Positions 1 to 8,623 of a stretch of DNA of 64,000 nucleotides are shown in pieces. The DNA is taken from the NCBI RefSeq assembly GCF_014649375.1, contig NZ_BMSX01000007.1, positions 124,001-188,000 of the forward strand, in the 5' to 3' direction. A model generated the notes under the pieces. It was not told where the DNA came from. It was given only the letters and a program-made list of their open reading frames with translations, and did not search any database. The first letter of the stretch is position 1. Each line of letters opens with the position of its first letter. Origin of the DNA: Streptomyces aurantiogriseus. GTDB taxonomy: Bacteria > Actinomycetota > Actinomycetes > Streptomycetales > Streptomycetaceae. Position numbers and translations under genes: made by a program.

Positions 1-114
1 GAGATGGCAAAGCCGAGGCCGGGGGATCCTGCCGGCGGCCGACGGCTACAGTCGGCGCCCGTCGACGTCGCCGGCCCGCGGTGACGTCCAAGGTGACACC
101 CGAGGGGAGCCGCC

Positions 115-1068
115 ATGCCGTCCTACAGCCTCGCGAACCGGTTGGTCATCGGAATCGCCTCCAGCGCCCTGTTCGACCTGAAGGAGTCCGATGCCGTCTT
201 CCGGAGGGAAGGCGAGGAGAGCTACCGCGCCTACCAGCGGGAGAACCTGGACAACACCCTCCGACCCGGAGTCGCGTTTCCCTTCATTCGCCGCATCCTG
301 TCGCTGAACGACCTGAACCCCGCGGGCGACCCGCTGGTCGAAGTGATCATCCTCTCCCGCAACGACCCCGACACGGGACTCCGGGTCATGCGGTCCATCA
401 AGGCCCATGAACTCCCCATAAGTCGTGCCGTCTTCATGCAGGGCCGGGCGCCGTACCGGTTCATGCGCGCACTGCACATGTCCCTGTTCCTGTCCGCGGA
501 CGAGAACGACGTCCGGGAGGCCGTGGCCTCGGGCCTGCCGGCGGGCCGGGTCCTCGGCTCCGCGGTGGCCGACGACCCCGCGGACAGAGAGCTGCGGATC
601 GCCTTCGACTTCGACGGCGTCCTCGCCGGCGACGAGTCGGAGCGCGTGTACCAGCAGGACGGCCTGGAGGGCTTCCGCGCCCATGAAGCCCTCAACGTGA
701 CCACCCCTCATGACGCCGGCCCGCTCCGGGACTTCCTGAGCGAGGTCAACAAGCTGCAACGGAGGGAGGAGGAACGGCGCCGGGAGGACGAGGACTACGC
801 GATCCGCGTCCACGTCTCCATCGTCACGGCCCGCAACGCGCCCGCCCACGAACGAGCCGTACTGAGCCTCAACAACTGGGGCGTGACCGTCAACGACGCC
901 TTCTTCCTCGGCGGCGTCGACAAGAGCTCGATCATGGACGTGCTGAAGCCCCACATCTTCTTCGACGACCAGGAGAGCCACCTCGAAGGCACCTCCCGGA
1001 CGACGCCGAGCGTCCATATTCCGTTCGGGGTGGTGAACCAGGGGGAGTTGCCCGGAGGGCCGCAGTAG
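115..1068 (+). CDS. Cytosolic 5'-nucleotidase (NT5C1-like)
   Basis: The 317-residue protein matches the cytosolic 5'-nucleotidase I family, which dephosphorylates nucleoside 5'-monophosphates. The opening SLANRLVIGIASSALFDL and the PGVAFPFIRRILSLN block near residue 50 are family signatures. A HAD-type nucleophile motif, FDFDGV, lies near residues 164-169 and a DDQESH acidic motif near the C-terminus. The ATG at 115 follows a GAGGGGAG ribosome site at a good distance. No signal peptide is seen, so the enzyme should be cytoplasmic and act in nucleotide salvage or pool control. It stands alone; the next gene converges on it from the minus strand. The physiological substrate (AMP, IMP or dNMP) cannot be told from sequence. 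Confidence 0.85.
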   Translation: MPSYSLANRLVIGIASSALFDLKESDAVFRREGEESYRAYQRENLDNTLRPGVAFPFIRRILSLNDLNPAGDPLVEVIILSRNDPDTGLRVMRSIKAHELPISRAVFMQGRAPYRFMRALHMSLFLSADENDVREAVASGLPAGRVLGSAVADDPADRELRIAFDFDGVLAGDESERVYQQDGLEGFRAHEALNVTTPHDAGPLRDFLSEVNKLQRREEERRREDEDYAIRVHVSIVTARNAPAHERAVLSLNNWGVTVNDAFFLGGVDKSSIMDVLKPHIFFDDQESHLEGTSRTTPSVHIPFGVVNQGELPGGPQ

Positions 1069-1102
1069 CGGCCGTCAGCGGACGACCGTCACTGGACGAC
1101 CG

Positions 1103-1933
1103 TCAGTGGACGACGGACACGATCCGGCAGGCGGCTTCGGCCAGCCGGCGCTCTCCGTCGACGCGGGCGCGGGTGAGGGCGGTGCCGGGATCGATGCCCC
1201 GCGTGCACAGTCGCCAGGCGGTCTCCGGGTCCAGCCTCACGGAGGCGGCCGGACGGCCGCCGGGCGCCTCGGCCAGCGACCAGCGGCCGGCAAGGGCGGT
1301 CACGGTCCAGGTGCCGCCGGCCGGCTCGTCGACGAGCACCTGGAGTTGTGTCCCGACGGGCGCGGTCGTGTGGCGCAGGGTGTGGGGCAGGGCCCGCATG
1401 AAGGTGTCCAGGACCGTGGACAGGGCCCGGGGCTCCGGGTCGGTGTCCCGGCCGGTGGCGTGGCGGATCTGCTGACGGTGCGTCCAGTACTCGGTGAACT
1501 CCCGTGCCACGTCCAGCCACTGGGGCGCCGGGTCCGCTCCGGCCCAGGACACCCCCAGGGCCGTCGCGGTGGGGTCCGCGCCCTCGAACCGGCGGGCGAC
1601 CTCGGCCCCGTCCCGTTCCAGTGCCTCGACGAGGTCGGCCGGGCCGAGACCGGCGTGGAGGTCGACCCATTCCTGGTTGACACGGTGGATGAACGCCTCC
1701 AGCGTCTCCCCGGGCGCCGGCGCACGCCGCATTCCGTCTCCGCGCCGGCCGAGACGGCCGCGGTAGTCACCGAGGACGTGCACGGCGAGATCGCGCACGC
1801 TCCACCCCGGGACCGCGGTCCTGTCCCATTCGGCGCGCCGCAGACCCCGGAGCAGTTCGAGGAGCGACGCCAGTTCCGCCCCGAACAGCGGGCGGGCGTC
1901 GATCGGCTCGCCCAGCCAGGAGAAGTCGTCCAC
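1103..1933 (-). CDS. Maleylpyruvate isomerase-family, mycothiol-dependent enzyme (DinB-like)
   Basis: The protein has the actinobacterial mycothiol-dependent isomerase/DinB fold pattern. The N-terminal half has an acidic helix followed by a PGWSVRDLAVHVLGDY motif near residues 45-60, whose His is a likely metal ligand. A second His cluster, EFTEYWTHRQQIRHA, lies near residue 150. The C-terminal part resembles the family's SCP2-like tail. I chose the GTG at 1933 (reading VDDFSWLGEPIDARP) because similar proteins begin there; the frame stays open to 2386 but that extension overlaps a palindrome and the divergent ABC promoter. No convincing ribosome site precedes it. The substrate is unknown. 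Such enzymes use mycothiol for thiol transfer or detoxification. Confidence 0.75.
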   Translation of the reverse strand: MDDFSWLGEPIDARPLFGAELASLLELLRGLRRAEWDRTAVPGWSVRDLAVHVLGDYRGRLGRRGDGMRRAPAPGETLEAFIHRVNQEWVDLHAGLGPADLVEALERDGAEVARRFEGADPTATALGVSWAGADPAPQWLDVAREFTEYWTHRQQIRHATGRDTDPEPRALSTVLDTFMRALPHTLRHTTAPVGTQLQVLVDEPAGGTWTVTALAGRWSLAEAPGGRPAASVRLDPETAWRLCTRGIDPGTALTRARVDGERRLAEAACRIVSVVH

Positions 1934-2060
1934 GGCGTCGAGTGTGACCGCGGTTGCCAGGTGACACCAGCTGCGCCTCGGCCAGGGTGCGGCCGGAGTC
2001 GTCCGCGACGGTGATCCCCCGGGAAGGGCAGCGGAGCGCGTGAGTGAGCCGTCGGGCTCA

Positions 2061-2096
2061 GGCGGGTGAGTGGTACCGGGGTACCACTCACCCGCC
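2061..2096. promoter_or_regulatory. 36-bp perfect palindrome, candidate operator or bidirectional stem
   Basis: Two 17-bp perfect inverted arms (GGCGGGTGAGTGGTACC and its complement) are separated by only 2 bp. A smaller stem, TGAGCC-GTCG-GGCTCA, sits directly left at 2045-2060. The site lies between the divergently read isomerase gene and the ABC transporter gene. A two-base loop is poor for an RNA terminator but suits a dimeric DNA-binding protein. The nearby two-component system or an unlinked regulator could act here. Confidence 0.6.
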
Positions 2097-2204
2097 GAAG
2101 ATTCCCCCTGGGTCCCAGGGTCCAGGCCTGTGGCGCTCCTAGCTTCGAAGGCGGACACCGCGGCGCGTCCGCGGACGGGTTCGAGGCAGGAAAGGCCCAC
2201 TCCC

Positions 2205-3131
2205 ATGATCGAAGCGCGTGAGCTGACGAAGCGGTACGGCGACAAGACGGTCGTCGACAACCTGAGCTTCACCGTGAAGCCCGGTGAGGTGACCGGCTTC
2301 CTGGGACCCAACGGCGCCGGCAAGTCCACGACCATGCGCATGATCGTCGGCCTGGACTCCCCCACCAAGGGTTCGGTCACCGTCAACGGACGCTCCTACG
2401 CCAAGCACGCCGCGCCGTTGCACGAGATCGGCACGCTGCTGGAGGCCAAGTCCGTCCACCCGGGGCGCAGCGCCTTCCACCACCTGATGGCGCTCGCGTA
2501 CACCCACGGCATTCCGCGCCGCCGGGTGGACGAGGTCATCGAGCTGGCCGGGCTGACCAGCGTGGCCGGCAAGCGCGTGGGCGCGTTCTCCCTCGGCATG
2601 GGACAGCGGCTCGGCATCGCCTCGGCCCTCCTCGGCGACCCGGCGATCGTCATGCTCGACGAACCGGTCAACGGCCTCGACCCCGAGGGCGTGCTGTGGG
2701 TGCGCAACCTGCTGCGCGGGCTGGCCGACGAGGGACGGGCCGTGATGCTCTCCTCGCACCTGATGAGCGAGACCGCGCTGATCGCCGACCATCTGGTGAT
2801 CGTCGGACGCGGCCGGCTGCTCGCCGACACCACGGTCGAGGACTTCACCCGGGAGGCCGGCGGCGGCGTGAAGGTCTCCACCACCGAGCCGATGAGACTG
2901 CGCTCGTTGCTGGCCGGCCCGGAGGTCACGATCAGCTCCTCCTCCGCCGAGGAACTGCTGGTCGCCGGACGTGACGCCCGCGAGATCGGGGCGATCGCCG
3001 CCCAGCACGGCGTGCCGCTGTACGAACTCACCCCGCAGGCCGTCTCCCTGGAGGCGGCGTTCATGGACCTCACCCGCGACGTCGTCGAGTACCAGAGTGC
3101 TCCGGCCGACACCGTACGAAAGGCCGCCTGA
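2205..3131 (+). CDS. ABC transporter ATP-binding protein (BcrA/drug-exporter type)
   Basis: This 308-residue ATPase powers the membrane protein encoded immediately downstream. Walker A is GPNGAGKST at residues 34-42, the signature is SLGMGQR near 132, Walker B is IVMLDEP near 153, and the H-loop is SSHLMSE. After the ATPase core comes a roughly 80-residue C-terminal regulatory region typical of bacitracin/lantibiotic-type exporters. The ATG at 2205 follows AGGAAAGG at the right distance. The stop overlaps the next start (TGATG), so the two are translationally coupled. The sensor kinase and regulator downstream suggest an exporter that responds to an envelope stress or antibiotic signal. The cargo is not known. 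Confidence 0.9.
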   Translation: MIEARELTKRYGDKTVVDNLSFTVKPGEVTGFLGPNGAGKSTTMRMIVGLDSPTKGSVTVNGRSYAKHAAPLHEIGTLLEAKSVHPGRSAFHHLMALAYTHGIPRRRVDEVIELAGLTSVAGKRVGAFSLGMGQRLGIASALLGDPAIVMLDEPVNGLDPEGVLWVRNLLRGLADEGRAVMLSSHLMSETALIADHLVIVGRGRLLADTTVEDFTREAGGGVKVSTTEPMRLRSLLAGPEVTISSSSAEELLVAGRDAREIGAIAAQHGVPLYELTPQAVSLEAAFMDLTRDVVEYQSAPADTVRKAA

Positions 3132-4021
3132 TGCCCACCACCGCACTCCGCGGCGTCCAGCGCCCGGGCAAGAACCCGAATCCTTCCGCGGCGCCCGATC
3201 CCCGGACGCCTGCCACGCACAGGACGACCCACAAGGTGACCGGCATCCGCGTGCTGCGTTCCGAGTGGGCCAAGTTCTGGTCGCTGCGCTCCAGTTGGAT
3301 CACCCTGTGCGTCGCCGTGTTTCTCCTGATCGTCTTCGGGGCGGTCGCCTCCTACACCTACAGTCCCGACGCCGTCGCGACCGCCGGGCCGCCCGGGCCG
3401 GGCTCCAGCGGCGACAGCGACGCGGTCGGTCTGGCCCTGACCGGCGTGACCTTCGCCTCGCTGGCCATCGGCGTGCTCGGGGTGCTGCTGTCCGCGGGCG
3501 AGTACAGCACCGGCATGATCCGTTCCACCCTCGCCGCGGTTCCGCGACGGCTGCCGGTCCTGTGGTCCAAGGCCGCCGTGATCGGGCCCATCGCCCTCAT
3601 CCTCACCACCGTCGGCGCGGTGGCCGCGTTCCAGCTGGGCACTCCGGGCCTGGACGGGGAGAAGATCGCGCTGTCCCTGGGGGACGACGGTGTGCTGCGC
3701 AGCCTGGCCGGCGCCGGCGTCTATCTCGGCCTGGTGGCTGTCTTCGGTGTCGCCCTGGGAGTGCTGTTGCGCTCCTCCGCCGGGGCCATCGCCGCCCTGG
3801 TCGGCGTCCTGCTCATCCTCCCCGGCCTGGCCTCGCTGCTTCCCGACTCGTGGTACGACACGCTCAGCCCCTACTTCCCCAGCAACGCGGGGTCGGCCAT
3901 CTACGCCCTGCACGAGTCCTCGGACGCTCTCTCGCCCGGTGCGGGGCTCGCGGTCTTCGCCGGCTGGGTGGCGCTGACACTCGCCGGGGCGGCCTTCCGG
4001 CTCGTCCGGACCGACGTCTGA
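3131..4021 (+). CDS. ABC transporter permease (ABC-2 type)
   Basis: This 296-residue integral membrane protein pairs with the ATPase before it. After a hydrophilic N-terminal stretch of about 35 residues there is RSEWAKFWSLRSSW, the usual entry motif of ABC-2 permeases. Hydrophobic segments follow near residues 55-75, 100-125, 150-170, 190-210, 215-235 and 270-290. The sequence LLSAGEYSTGMIRSTL near 115-130 is the conserved ABC-2 coupling motif. Its start overlaps the ATPase stop. No substrate-binding protein is encoded nearby, which favours export over import. Confidence 0.85.
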   Translation: MPTTALRGVQRPGKNPNPSAAPDPRTPATHRTTHKVTGIRVLRSEWAKFWSLRSSWITLCVAVFLLIVFGAVASYTYSPDAVATAGPPGPGSSGDSDAVGLALTGVTFASLAIGVLGVLLSAGEYSTGMIRSTLAAVPRRLPVLWSKAAVIGPIALILTTVGAVAAFQLGTPGLDGEKIALSLGDDGVLRSLAGAGVYLGLVAVFGVALGVLLRSSAGAIAALVGVLLILPGLASLLPDSWYDTLSPYFPSNAGSAIYALHESSDALSPGAGLAVFAGWVALTLAGAAFRLVRTDV

Positions 4022-4046
4022 GCGCGGCACGAGGACAATGGTGTCC

Positions 4047-5417
4047 ATGAGCGCGGAACGCGCGGCAGCCGCTGCGGACACCGCCCGGGAGGCGGCGCTC
4101 CCGCCGTCCCCCGGGCTCGACGCCGCCTGGACGCACCCGCTCCTGGGCCGTCTGTGGCGCGGCCAGCGGGACCGGCAGCGGCTGGACCGCCGGCATCCGT
4201 GGCTGCTCGACACCGCGGTGGTGCTGATCGTCGTCCTGATCAGCCTGCCCGACCTGTTCTCCCACAGCCGCAACGGTCCCTTCGGGGAAGCGGTCCACCG
4301 CGGTCAGGTGCCGTCCGGCGTCCTGTTCCTCTTCGCCGCCGCACTCATCGTGCCGCTGTGGTGGCGTCGCCGGGCCCCGGCCGTCACGTTCTTCGTGATC
4401 GCGCTGGTGTCCCTGGTCCAGTGGTCGTTCGGCGTGTGGCAGCAGGCCGGCATCAGCACGCTCGTCGCCCTGTACTCCCTGGCCCGGCACGGTTCGTTGC
4501 GGGTGCTGGGCTGGGCCGTCGCGGTGACGGTCGCCGAAGTGACGGTGGCGGTCTGCGTCCTGGTGGATGTCGGCAATCCGCTGCGCGGCCTGTTCTTCCT
4601 GCTGGGGACGGCGACGGCCGCCGCCGCCGTCGGCCTGACACTCCGTATCCGCCGGATGTATCTGGCGGCGCTGGAGGAACGCGCCCGGCGCCTGGAGATC
4701 GAGCGCGACCAACGCGGCCGGCTCACCGCCGCCGCCGAGCGTTCCCGGGTCGCGCGCGAGATGCACGACATCGTCGGCCACAACCTCTCGGTCATGGTCA
4801 GTCTCGCGGACGGCGCCGCGACCCTCGCCGCCAACCGGAACGAGCAGTCCGCCGAGGCCCTGCGCATCCTCGGCGACACCGGCCGGCAGGCCATGAGCGA
4901 ACTGCGCCGGGTGCTGGGCGTCCTGCGCGAGGAGAAGGACGACGTACGGATGCTCAGCCCGCAGCCCGGGATCCGTGATGTGGACCCCCTGCTGGCGCGG
5001 GTCCGCGCAGCGGGTCTGACGGTGACCTATCGGACCGTCGGCGACCTCGACTCACTGGGCAGTGGCGTGCAGCTCACCGTCTACCGCATCGTCCAGGAAG
5101 CCCTGACCAACACGCTCAAGCACGCGGGTACGGGCTCGGCCGCCGAAGTCACCGTGGCCGCCGACACCGGCAGGGTGCGGATTCGGGTCGTCGACACCGG
5201 AACACCGCCGGGGGCACCCGTGCGAACGAAGCGGGAGCAACCGACCCGCTCGGACGACGCCGGGCACGGCCTGGTCGGCATCCGTCAACGGGCCGCCATG
5301 TACGGCGGCTCGGTCGCCATCGGCCCTCGCGACACCGGGCACGGCTGGGTCGTGGACGTCGTCCTCGACCCGTCGTCCGTACCTTCCCCGTCGGCATCAG
5401 GAGAACATCTGCCATGA
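4047..5417 (+). CDS. NarL-type sensor histidine kinase (HisKA_3)
   Basis: The 456-residue kinase has several membrane segments in its first 190 residues, then an arginine-rich coiled region and a HisKA_3 domain with EMHDIVGHNLSVMV; the phospho-acceptor His is near residue 240. An HATPase_c domain follows, with the N-box QEALTN and the glycine motif GHGLVGIRQRA. Several in-frame starts exist at 4038-4047. ATG 4047 fits best, since the GAGG at 4031 would be too close to ATG 4038. The gene follows the ABC pair by 25 bp and overlaps the regulator gene by 4 bp. It probably senses a membrane signal and drives expression of the exporter. Confidence 0.9.
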   Translation: MSAERAAAAADTAREAALPPSPGLDAAWTHPLLGRLWRGQRDRQRLDRRHPWLLDTAVVLIVVLISLPDLFSHSRNGPFGEAVHRGQVPSGVLFLFAAALIVPLWWRRRAPAVTFFVIALVSLVQWSFGVWQQAGISTLVALYSLARHGSLRVLGWAVAVTVAEVTVAVCVLVDVGNPLRGLFFLLGTATAAAAVGLTLRIRRMYLAALEERARRLEIERDQRGRLTAAAERSRVAREMHDIVGHNLSVMVSLADGAATLAANRNEQSAEALRILGDTGRQAMSELRRVLGVLREEKDDVRMLSPQPGIRDVDPLLARVRAAGLTVTYRTVGDLDSLGSGVQLTVYRIVQEALTNTLKHAGTGSAAEVTVAADTGRVRIRVVDTGTPPGAPVRTKREQPTRSDDAGHGLVGIRQRAAMYGGSVAIGPRDTGHGWVVDVVLDPSSVPSPSASGEHLP

Positions 5418-6082
5418 CCACCGTGCTGATCGCCGACGACCAGCCCCTGCAGCGCATGGGCGTCCGCATGCTCCTCGAGGGCACCCCGGGCCTGACCGCG
5501 GTGGGCGAGGCCGAGCACGGCGCCGAGGCCGTCCGCCTGGCCTCCCGACTGCGCCCCGACGTCGTCCTCATGGACATCCGCATGCCCGGCATGGACGGCC
5601 TCGAGGCCACCCGCCGCATCATCGCCACCGGCGGCCGCACCCGCGTCCTCATCGTGACCACCTTCGACCTGGACGAGTACGCGTACGAAGGCCTGCGGGC
5701 CGGAGCCAGCGGCTTCCTGCTCAAGGACGCCCGGCCCGAGGAACTCGTGGCCGGCATCCACGCGGTGGCCACGGGCGACGCCGTCGTGGCCCCCAGCCTG
5801 ACCCGGCGTCTGCTGGACGCCTACGCCCACCAGGTCCTCGCACCGGCCGACGCCCCCGCGCCGGAGGACCCCCGGCTGCAGACCCTCAGTGACCGCGAAC
5901 GCGAAGTCCTCATCGCCATCGGCCAGGGCTGGACCAACACCGAGATCGCCGAACGCCTGGTCCTCACCGAGTCCACCGTCAAGAAGCACGTCGGCCGCGT
6001 CCTCGCCAAGATCGGCGCCCGCGACCGCATCCAGGCCGTGATCACGGCGTACGACGCCGGACTGGTCAGGGCCAAGTCATAG
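5414..6082 (+). CDS. NarL/LuxR-type response regulator
   Basis: This 222-residue protein has a receiver domain with acidic pocket IADDQ, phospho-acceptor Asp54 in VVLMDIRMPG and Lys in FLLKDARPEE. A LuxR HTH covers about residues 155-215, with LSDREREVL and NTEIAERLVLTESTVKKHV. It overlaps the kinase gene by ATGA, so the two are made together. It ends only one base from the stop of the convergent kinase gene at 6084, leaving no room for a separate terminator. The likely target is the ABC exporter promoter near 2100-2200. Confidence 0.92.
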   Translation: MTTVLIADDQPLQRMGVRMLLEGTPGLTAVGEAEHGAEAVRLASRLRPDVVLMDIRMPGMDGLEATRRIIATGGRTRVLIVTTFDLDEYAYEGLRAGASGFLLKDARPEELVAGIHAVATGDAVVAPSLTRRLLDAYAHQVLAPADAPAPEDPRLQTLSDREREVLIAIGQGWTNTEIAERLVLTESTVKKHVGRVLAKIGARDRIQAVITAYDAGLVRAKS

Positions 6083-6083
6083 C

Positions 6084-7709
6084 TCACCGCTGGAGAGCTG
6101 CCGCTTCCGGCGGGCTTGTCGGCATGTGCCGGTCAGGGAGCCGAGGGAGGAGGACCCGGAAGGTGGCGCCCCGGCCGGGGGTCGAGTCGACCTCGACGTG
6201 TCCCGCGTGGGCGGTGACCAGGGAGTGGACGATGGACAGGCCGAGGCCGGCGCCGCCGGTGGCACGGTTGCGAGAGGTGTCGGCGCGGTAGAAGCGCTCG
6301 AAGATACGGCCGCTCTGTTCCGGGGTGAGCCCCGGGCCCTCGTCGGCGACCTCCAGGACGGCGTGGCCGCCGACCGTGCCGACGCCGATCCGCAGGGGTG
6401 TGCCGGGCGGGGTGTGGGCGACGGCGTTGCCGACCAGGTTGGTGACGACCTGGCGCAGCCGGGCCTCGTCGGCGAGGGCCGGGGCGGGCGCGGGCGGTCC
6501 GTCGCCGACCGGGCCGGTGAGGGTGACGGTGCGGGCGGGGTCCAGGGCGCGTACGTCGTGGAGGGCGTCCGCGGCGAGGGTGCGCAGGTCGGCGGGGGTG
6601 AGGTCGAGGTCCGGCGGGCAGCCGGGCGCACGGGAACCGGCGGGTTTGCCCGTGGTCTTCAGCGCCTGCTCGTCGAGACGGGCCAGCAGGAGCATGTCCT
6701 CGACGAGCCGGGTGAGGCGTTCGGACTCGCGGGCGATGCGGTCCATCGTGGCGTCGACGTCCTCACGCTCGGCGAGGGCGCCCATGCGGTGCAGATCGGT
6801 CAGACCCTTGATGCCGGCGAGCGGGGTGCGCAGCTCGTGGCTGGCGTCGGCGACGAACCGGCTCATCCGCGCCTCGGACTCGGCGCGGGCGGCGAAGGCG
6901 CTCTCCAACTGCCCCAGCATGCCGTTCAGTGCGGCGGCCAGACGGCCCAACTCCGTCCTCGGCCCGGCCAGTTCGGGTACGCGGCGGGAGAGGTCGCCGC
7001 CCGCGATCTCGGCGGCGGTCTGCTCGACGCGGGACAGCGGACGCAGCCCGGAGCGGACCGCGAACCAGCCCGCCACGGCCAGGACCGCGAGCAGACCGAG
7101 GCCGGTGGTCCGGTAGTTCTGCCACATGCGGCCCACCGTGCCGTCCACCTGGTCCATCGAGGTCGCCACGACCACACTGCCGGGTCCGGACGACGTCGTC
7201 ACCGAGGTCCCCGGCAGTGCGGCACGCGCCACCCTGGGCACGGAGAGCACCCGCCAGCGTGCGTCGCCCTTAGTGCTGCCGACGGTGAACGGGCGGCCCT
7301 CGCGGGCGGCGACCGCGGCCGTGTCCAGCCGGGGAAGGGCCGGGCCCCGCGCGTTGCTCGTCCGGTTCGCCCCCGCGAGGGAGTCGATGCTCCTCTCGAC
7401 GGTGCCGTCCTTCGCGACGTAGGTGACGACGGGGTTGCCGAGGATGTCCGTGCTGAAGTCGGCCAGCCCCGCCGGCGGCTTGCGCTGGGTCCCGCTCTCC
7501 GCCACCGTCGGCGGCAGTACGGCGAACACCTGGGCGGTGGCACGGAGTTGGGCGTCGAGGCGGTCCTCCATGTAACCGCGCAGGGCGTTGCCGGTGACCA
7601 GGGCGAACGCCGTGAAACCGACCGTCAGCAGGGCGACGGCCAACAGCAGCACCCGGCTGCGCAGGGACGCGCGCGCCCACAGCGCACGGACACGCCGGGG
7701 CCGGGTCAT
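6084..7709 (-). CDS. OmpR-partner sensor histidine kinase with HAMP domain
   Basis: This 541-residue two-pass membrane kinase has TM1 near residues 14-36, an extracytoplasmic sensor of about 150 residues, TM2 near 195-215, a HAMP domain, and HisKA with DASHELRTPLAG (His near 291). HATPase_c follows with N-box VTNLVGNAVAHT and G-boxes DEGPGL and GGAGLGLSIV. The ATG at 7709 overlaps the regulator stop (ATGA). The frame is open further upstream but that part is out-of-frame regulator sequence. Architecture resembles MprB/CseC-type envelope sensors. The signal cannot be inferred. Confidence 0.92.
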   Translation of the reverse strand: MTRPRRVRALWARASLRSRVLLLAVALLTVGFTAFALVTGNALRGYMEDRLDAQLRATAQVFAVLPPTVAESGTQRKPPAGLADFSTDILGNPVVTYVAKDGTVERSIDSLAGANRTSNARGPALPRLDTAAVAAREGRPFTVGSTKGDARWRVLSVPRVARAALPGTSVTTSSGPGSVVVATSMDQVDGTVGRMWQNYRTTGLGLLAVLAVAGWFAVRSGLRPLSRVEQTAAEIAGGDLSRRVPELAGPRTELGRLAAALNGMLGQLESAFAARAESEARMSRFVADASHELRTPLAGIKGLTDLHRMGALAEREDVDATMDRIARESERLTRLVEDMLLLARLDEQALKTTGKPAGSRAPGCPPDLDLTPADLRTLAADALHDVRALDPARTVTLTGPVGDGPPAPAPALADEARLRQVVTNLVGNAVAHTPPGTPLRIGVGTVGGHAVLEVADEGPGLTPEQSGRIFERFYRADTSRNRATGGAGLGLSIVHSLVTAHAGHVEVDSTPGRGATFRVLLPRLPDRHMPTSPPEAAALQR

Positions 7710-8479
7710 GACTTCGGTCCGCGCAGCACGTACCCGACGCCGTGCACGGTGTGGATGAGCTTCGGGCCGCCGTTGTCGATCTTGCGGCGCAGATAGCTGA
7801 TGTAGGTGTCGACGATGCCGGTGTCGCCGTTGAAGTCGTAGTCCCACACCCGCTGGAGGATCTGCGGCTTCGAGACCGTGCGCCCGGCGTTGGTCATCAG
7901 GTAGTGCAGCAGCCGGAACTCGGTGGGTGACAGACGCAGCGGCTGGCCCGAACGGGCCGCCTGGAGGCCGTCGGGGTCGAGTTCCAGGTCGGCCACGCGC
8001 AGGAGGGCGGTGGGATCGCCGCTGGTGCGGCGCAGCACCGCACGGATGCGGGCGATCAGCTCCTGGAGGTCGAACGGCTTGGTCACGTAGTCGTCGCCGC
8101 CCAGCACCAGCCCCTCGATCTTGTCCTGGGTCGCGTCACGGGCCGTGAGGAACACGACCGGGATGTGCCCGGTCCGGGGTGCCGCGGCCGGGCGGTGCTG
8201 TTCGCGCAGCCGGCGGATCACCTCGAAGCCGTCCAGGTCGGGAAGCATCACATCCAGCAGGACGAGATCCGGCGAGACCTCCCGCGCCCGGTCCAGCGCC
8301 TCCTGCCCCGTCCCGGCCGCGGCAACGGTGAACCCGGCGTGCCGCAGCGCCGCGCACAACAGCTCGCGCACAGTGGGCTCGTCGTCCACGACCAGCAGAT
8401 TCACGCCCGGGGCAGCCACGGCGCCGGCGTCGCTCCCGACGCCGGTGCCCGGCAGGGCAGAACGCTCAACAGGTGTCAC
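7706..8479 (-). CDS. OmpR/PhoB-type response regulator
   Basis: The receiver domain has VVDDEPTV and phospho-acceptor Asp near residue 76 in LVLLDVMLPD, with the conserved Lys in DYVTKPF. A winged-helix DNA-binding domain closes the protein, with LSPTEFRLLHYLM and a recognition helix ending in VDTYISYLRRKID. GTG 8479 is chosen because GGAGG lies seven bases upstream; a longer frame begins at 8506 without a ribosome site. An unusual N-terminal extension of about 25 residues precedes the receiver. Its partner kinase overlaps it. Direct repeats upstream of the next gene (10316-10427) are candidate binding sites. Confidence 0.92.
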   Translation of the reverse strand: MTPVERSALPGTGVGSDAGAVAAPGVNLLVVDDEPTVRELLCAALRHAGFTVAAAGTGQEALDRAREVSPDLVLLDVMLPDLDGFEVIRRLREQHRPAAAPRTGHIPVVFLTARDATQDKIEGLVLGGDDYVTKPFDLQELIARIRAVLRRTSGDPTALLRVADLELDPDGLQAARSGQPLRLSPTEFRLLHYLMTNAGRTVSKPQILQRVWDYDFNGDTGIVDTYISYLRRKIDNGGPKLIHTVHGVGYVLRGPKS

Positions 8480-8623
8480 AGGGGGCCTCCACGCGACCGG
8501 GAACACGCTCCCGGCCCCGCCACAGATCCGGGGACACGGCAGAAGGGCGCGCAGCCCGCGGCAGCCGGGATCCTGCCGGGAAGAATACGAAAAGGGGCTG
8601 TCTTCACCGCGTAAAGCACAAGG

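Noticed and set aside
1934-2040. Coding-like stretch upstream of the isomerase gene in another frame (ITVADDSGRTLAEAQLV)
   Set aside because: It resembles a peptide but has no start, no ribosome site and no recognised family. A frameshifted N-terminus could not be supported.
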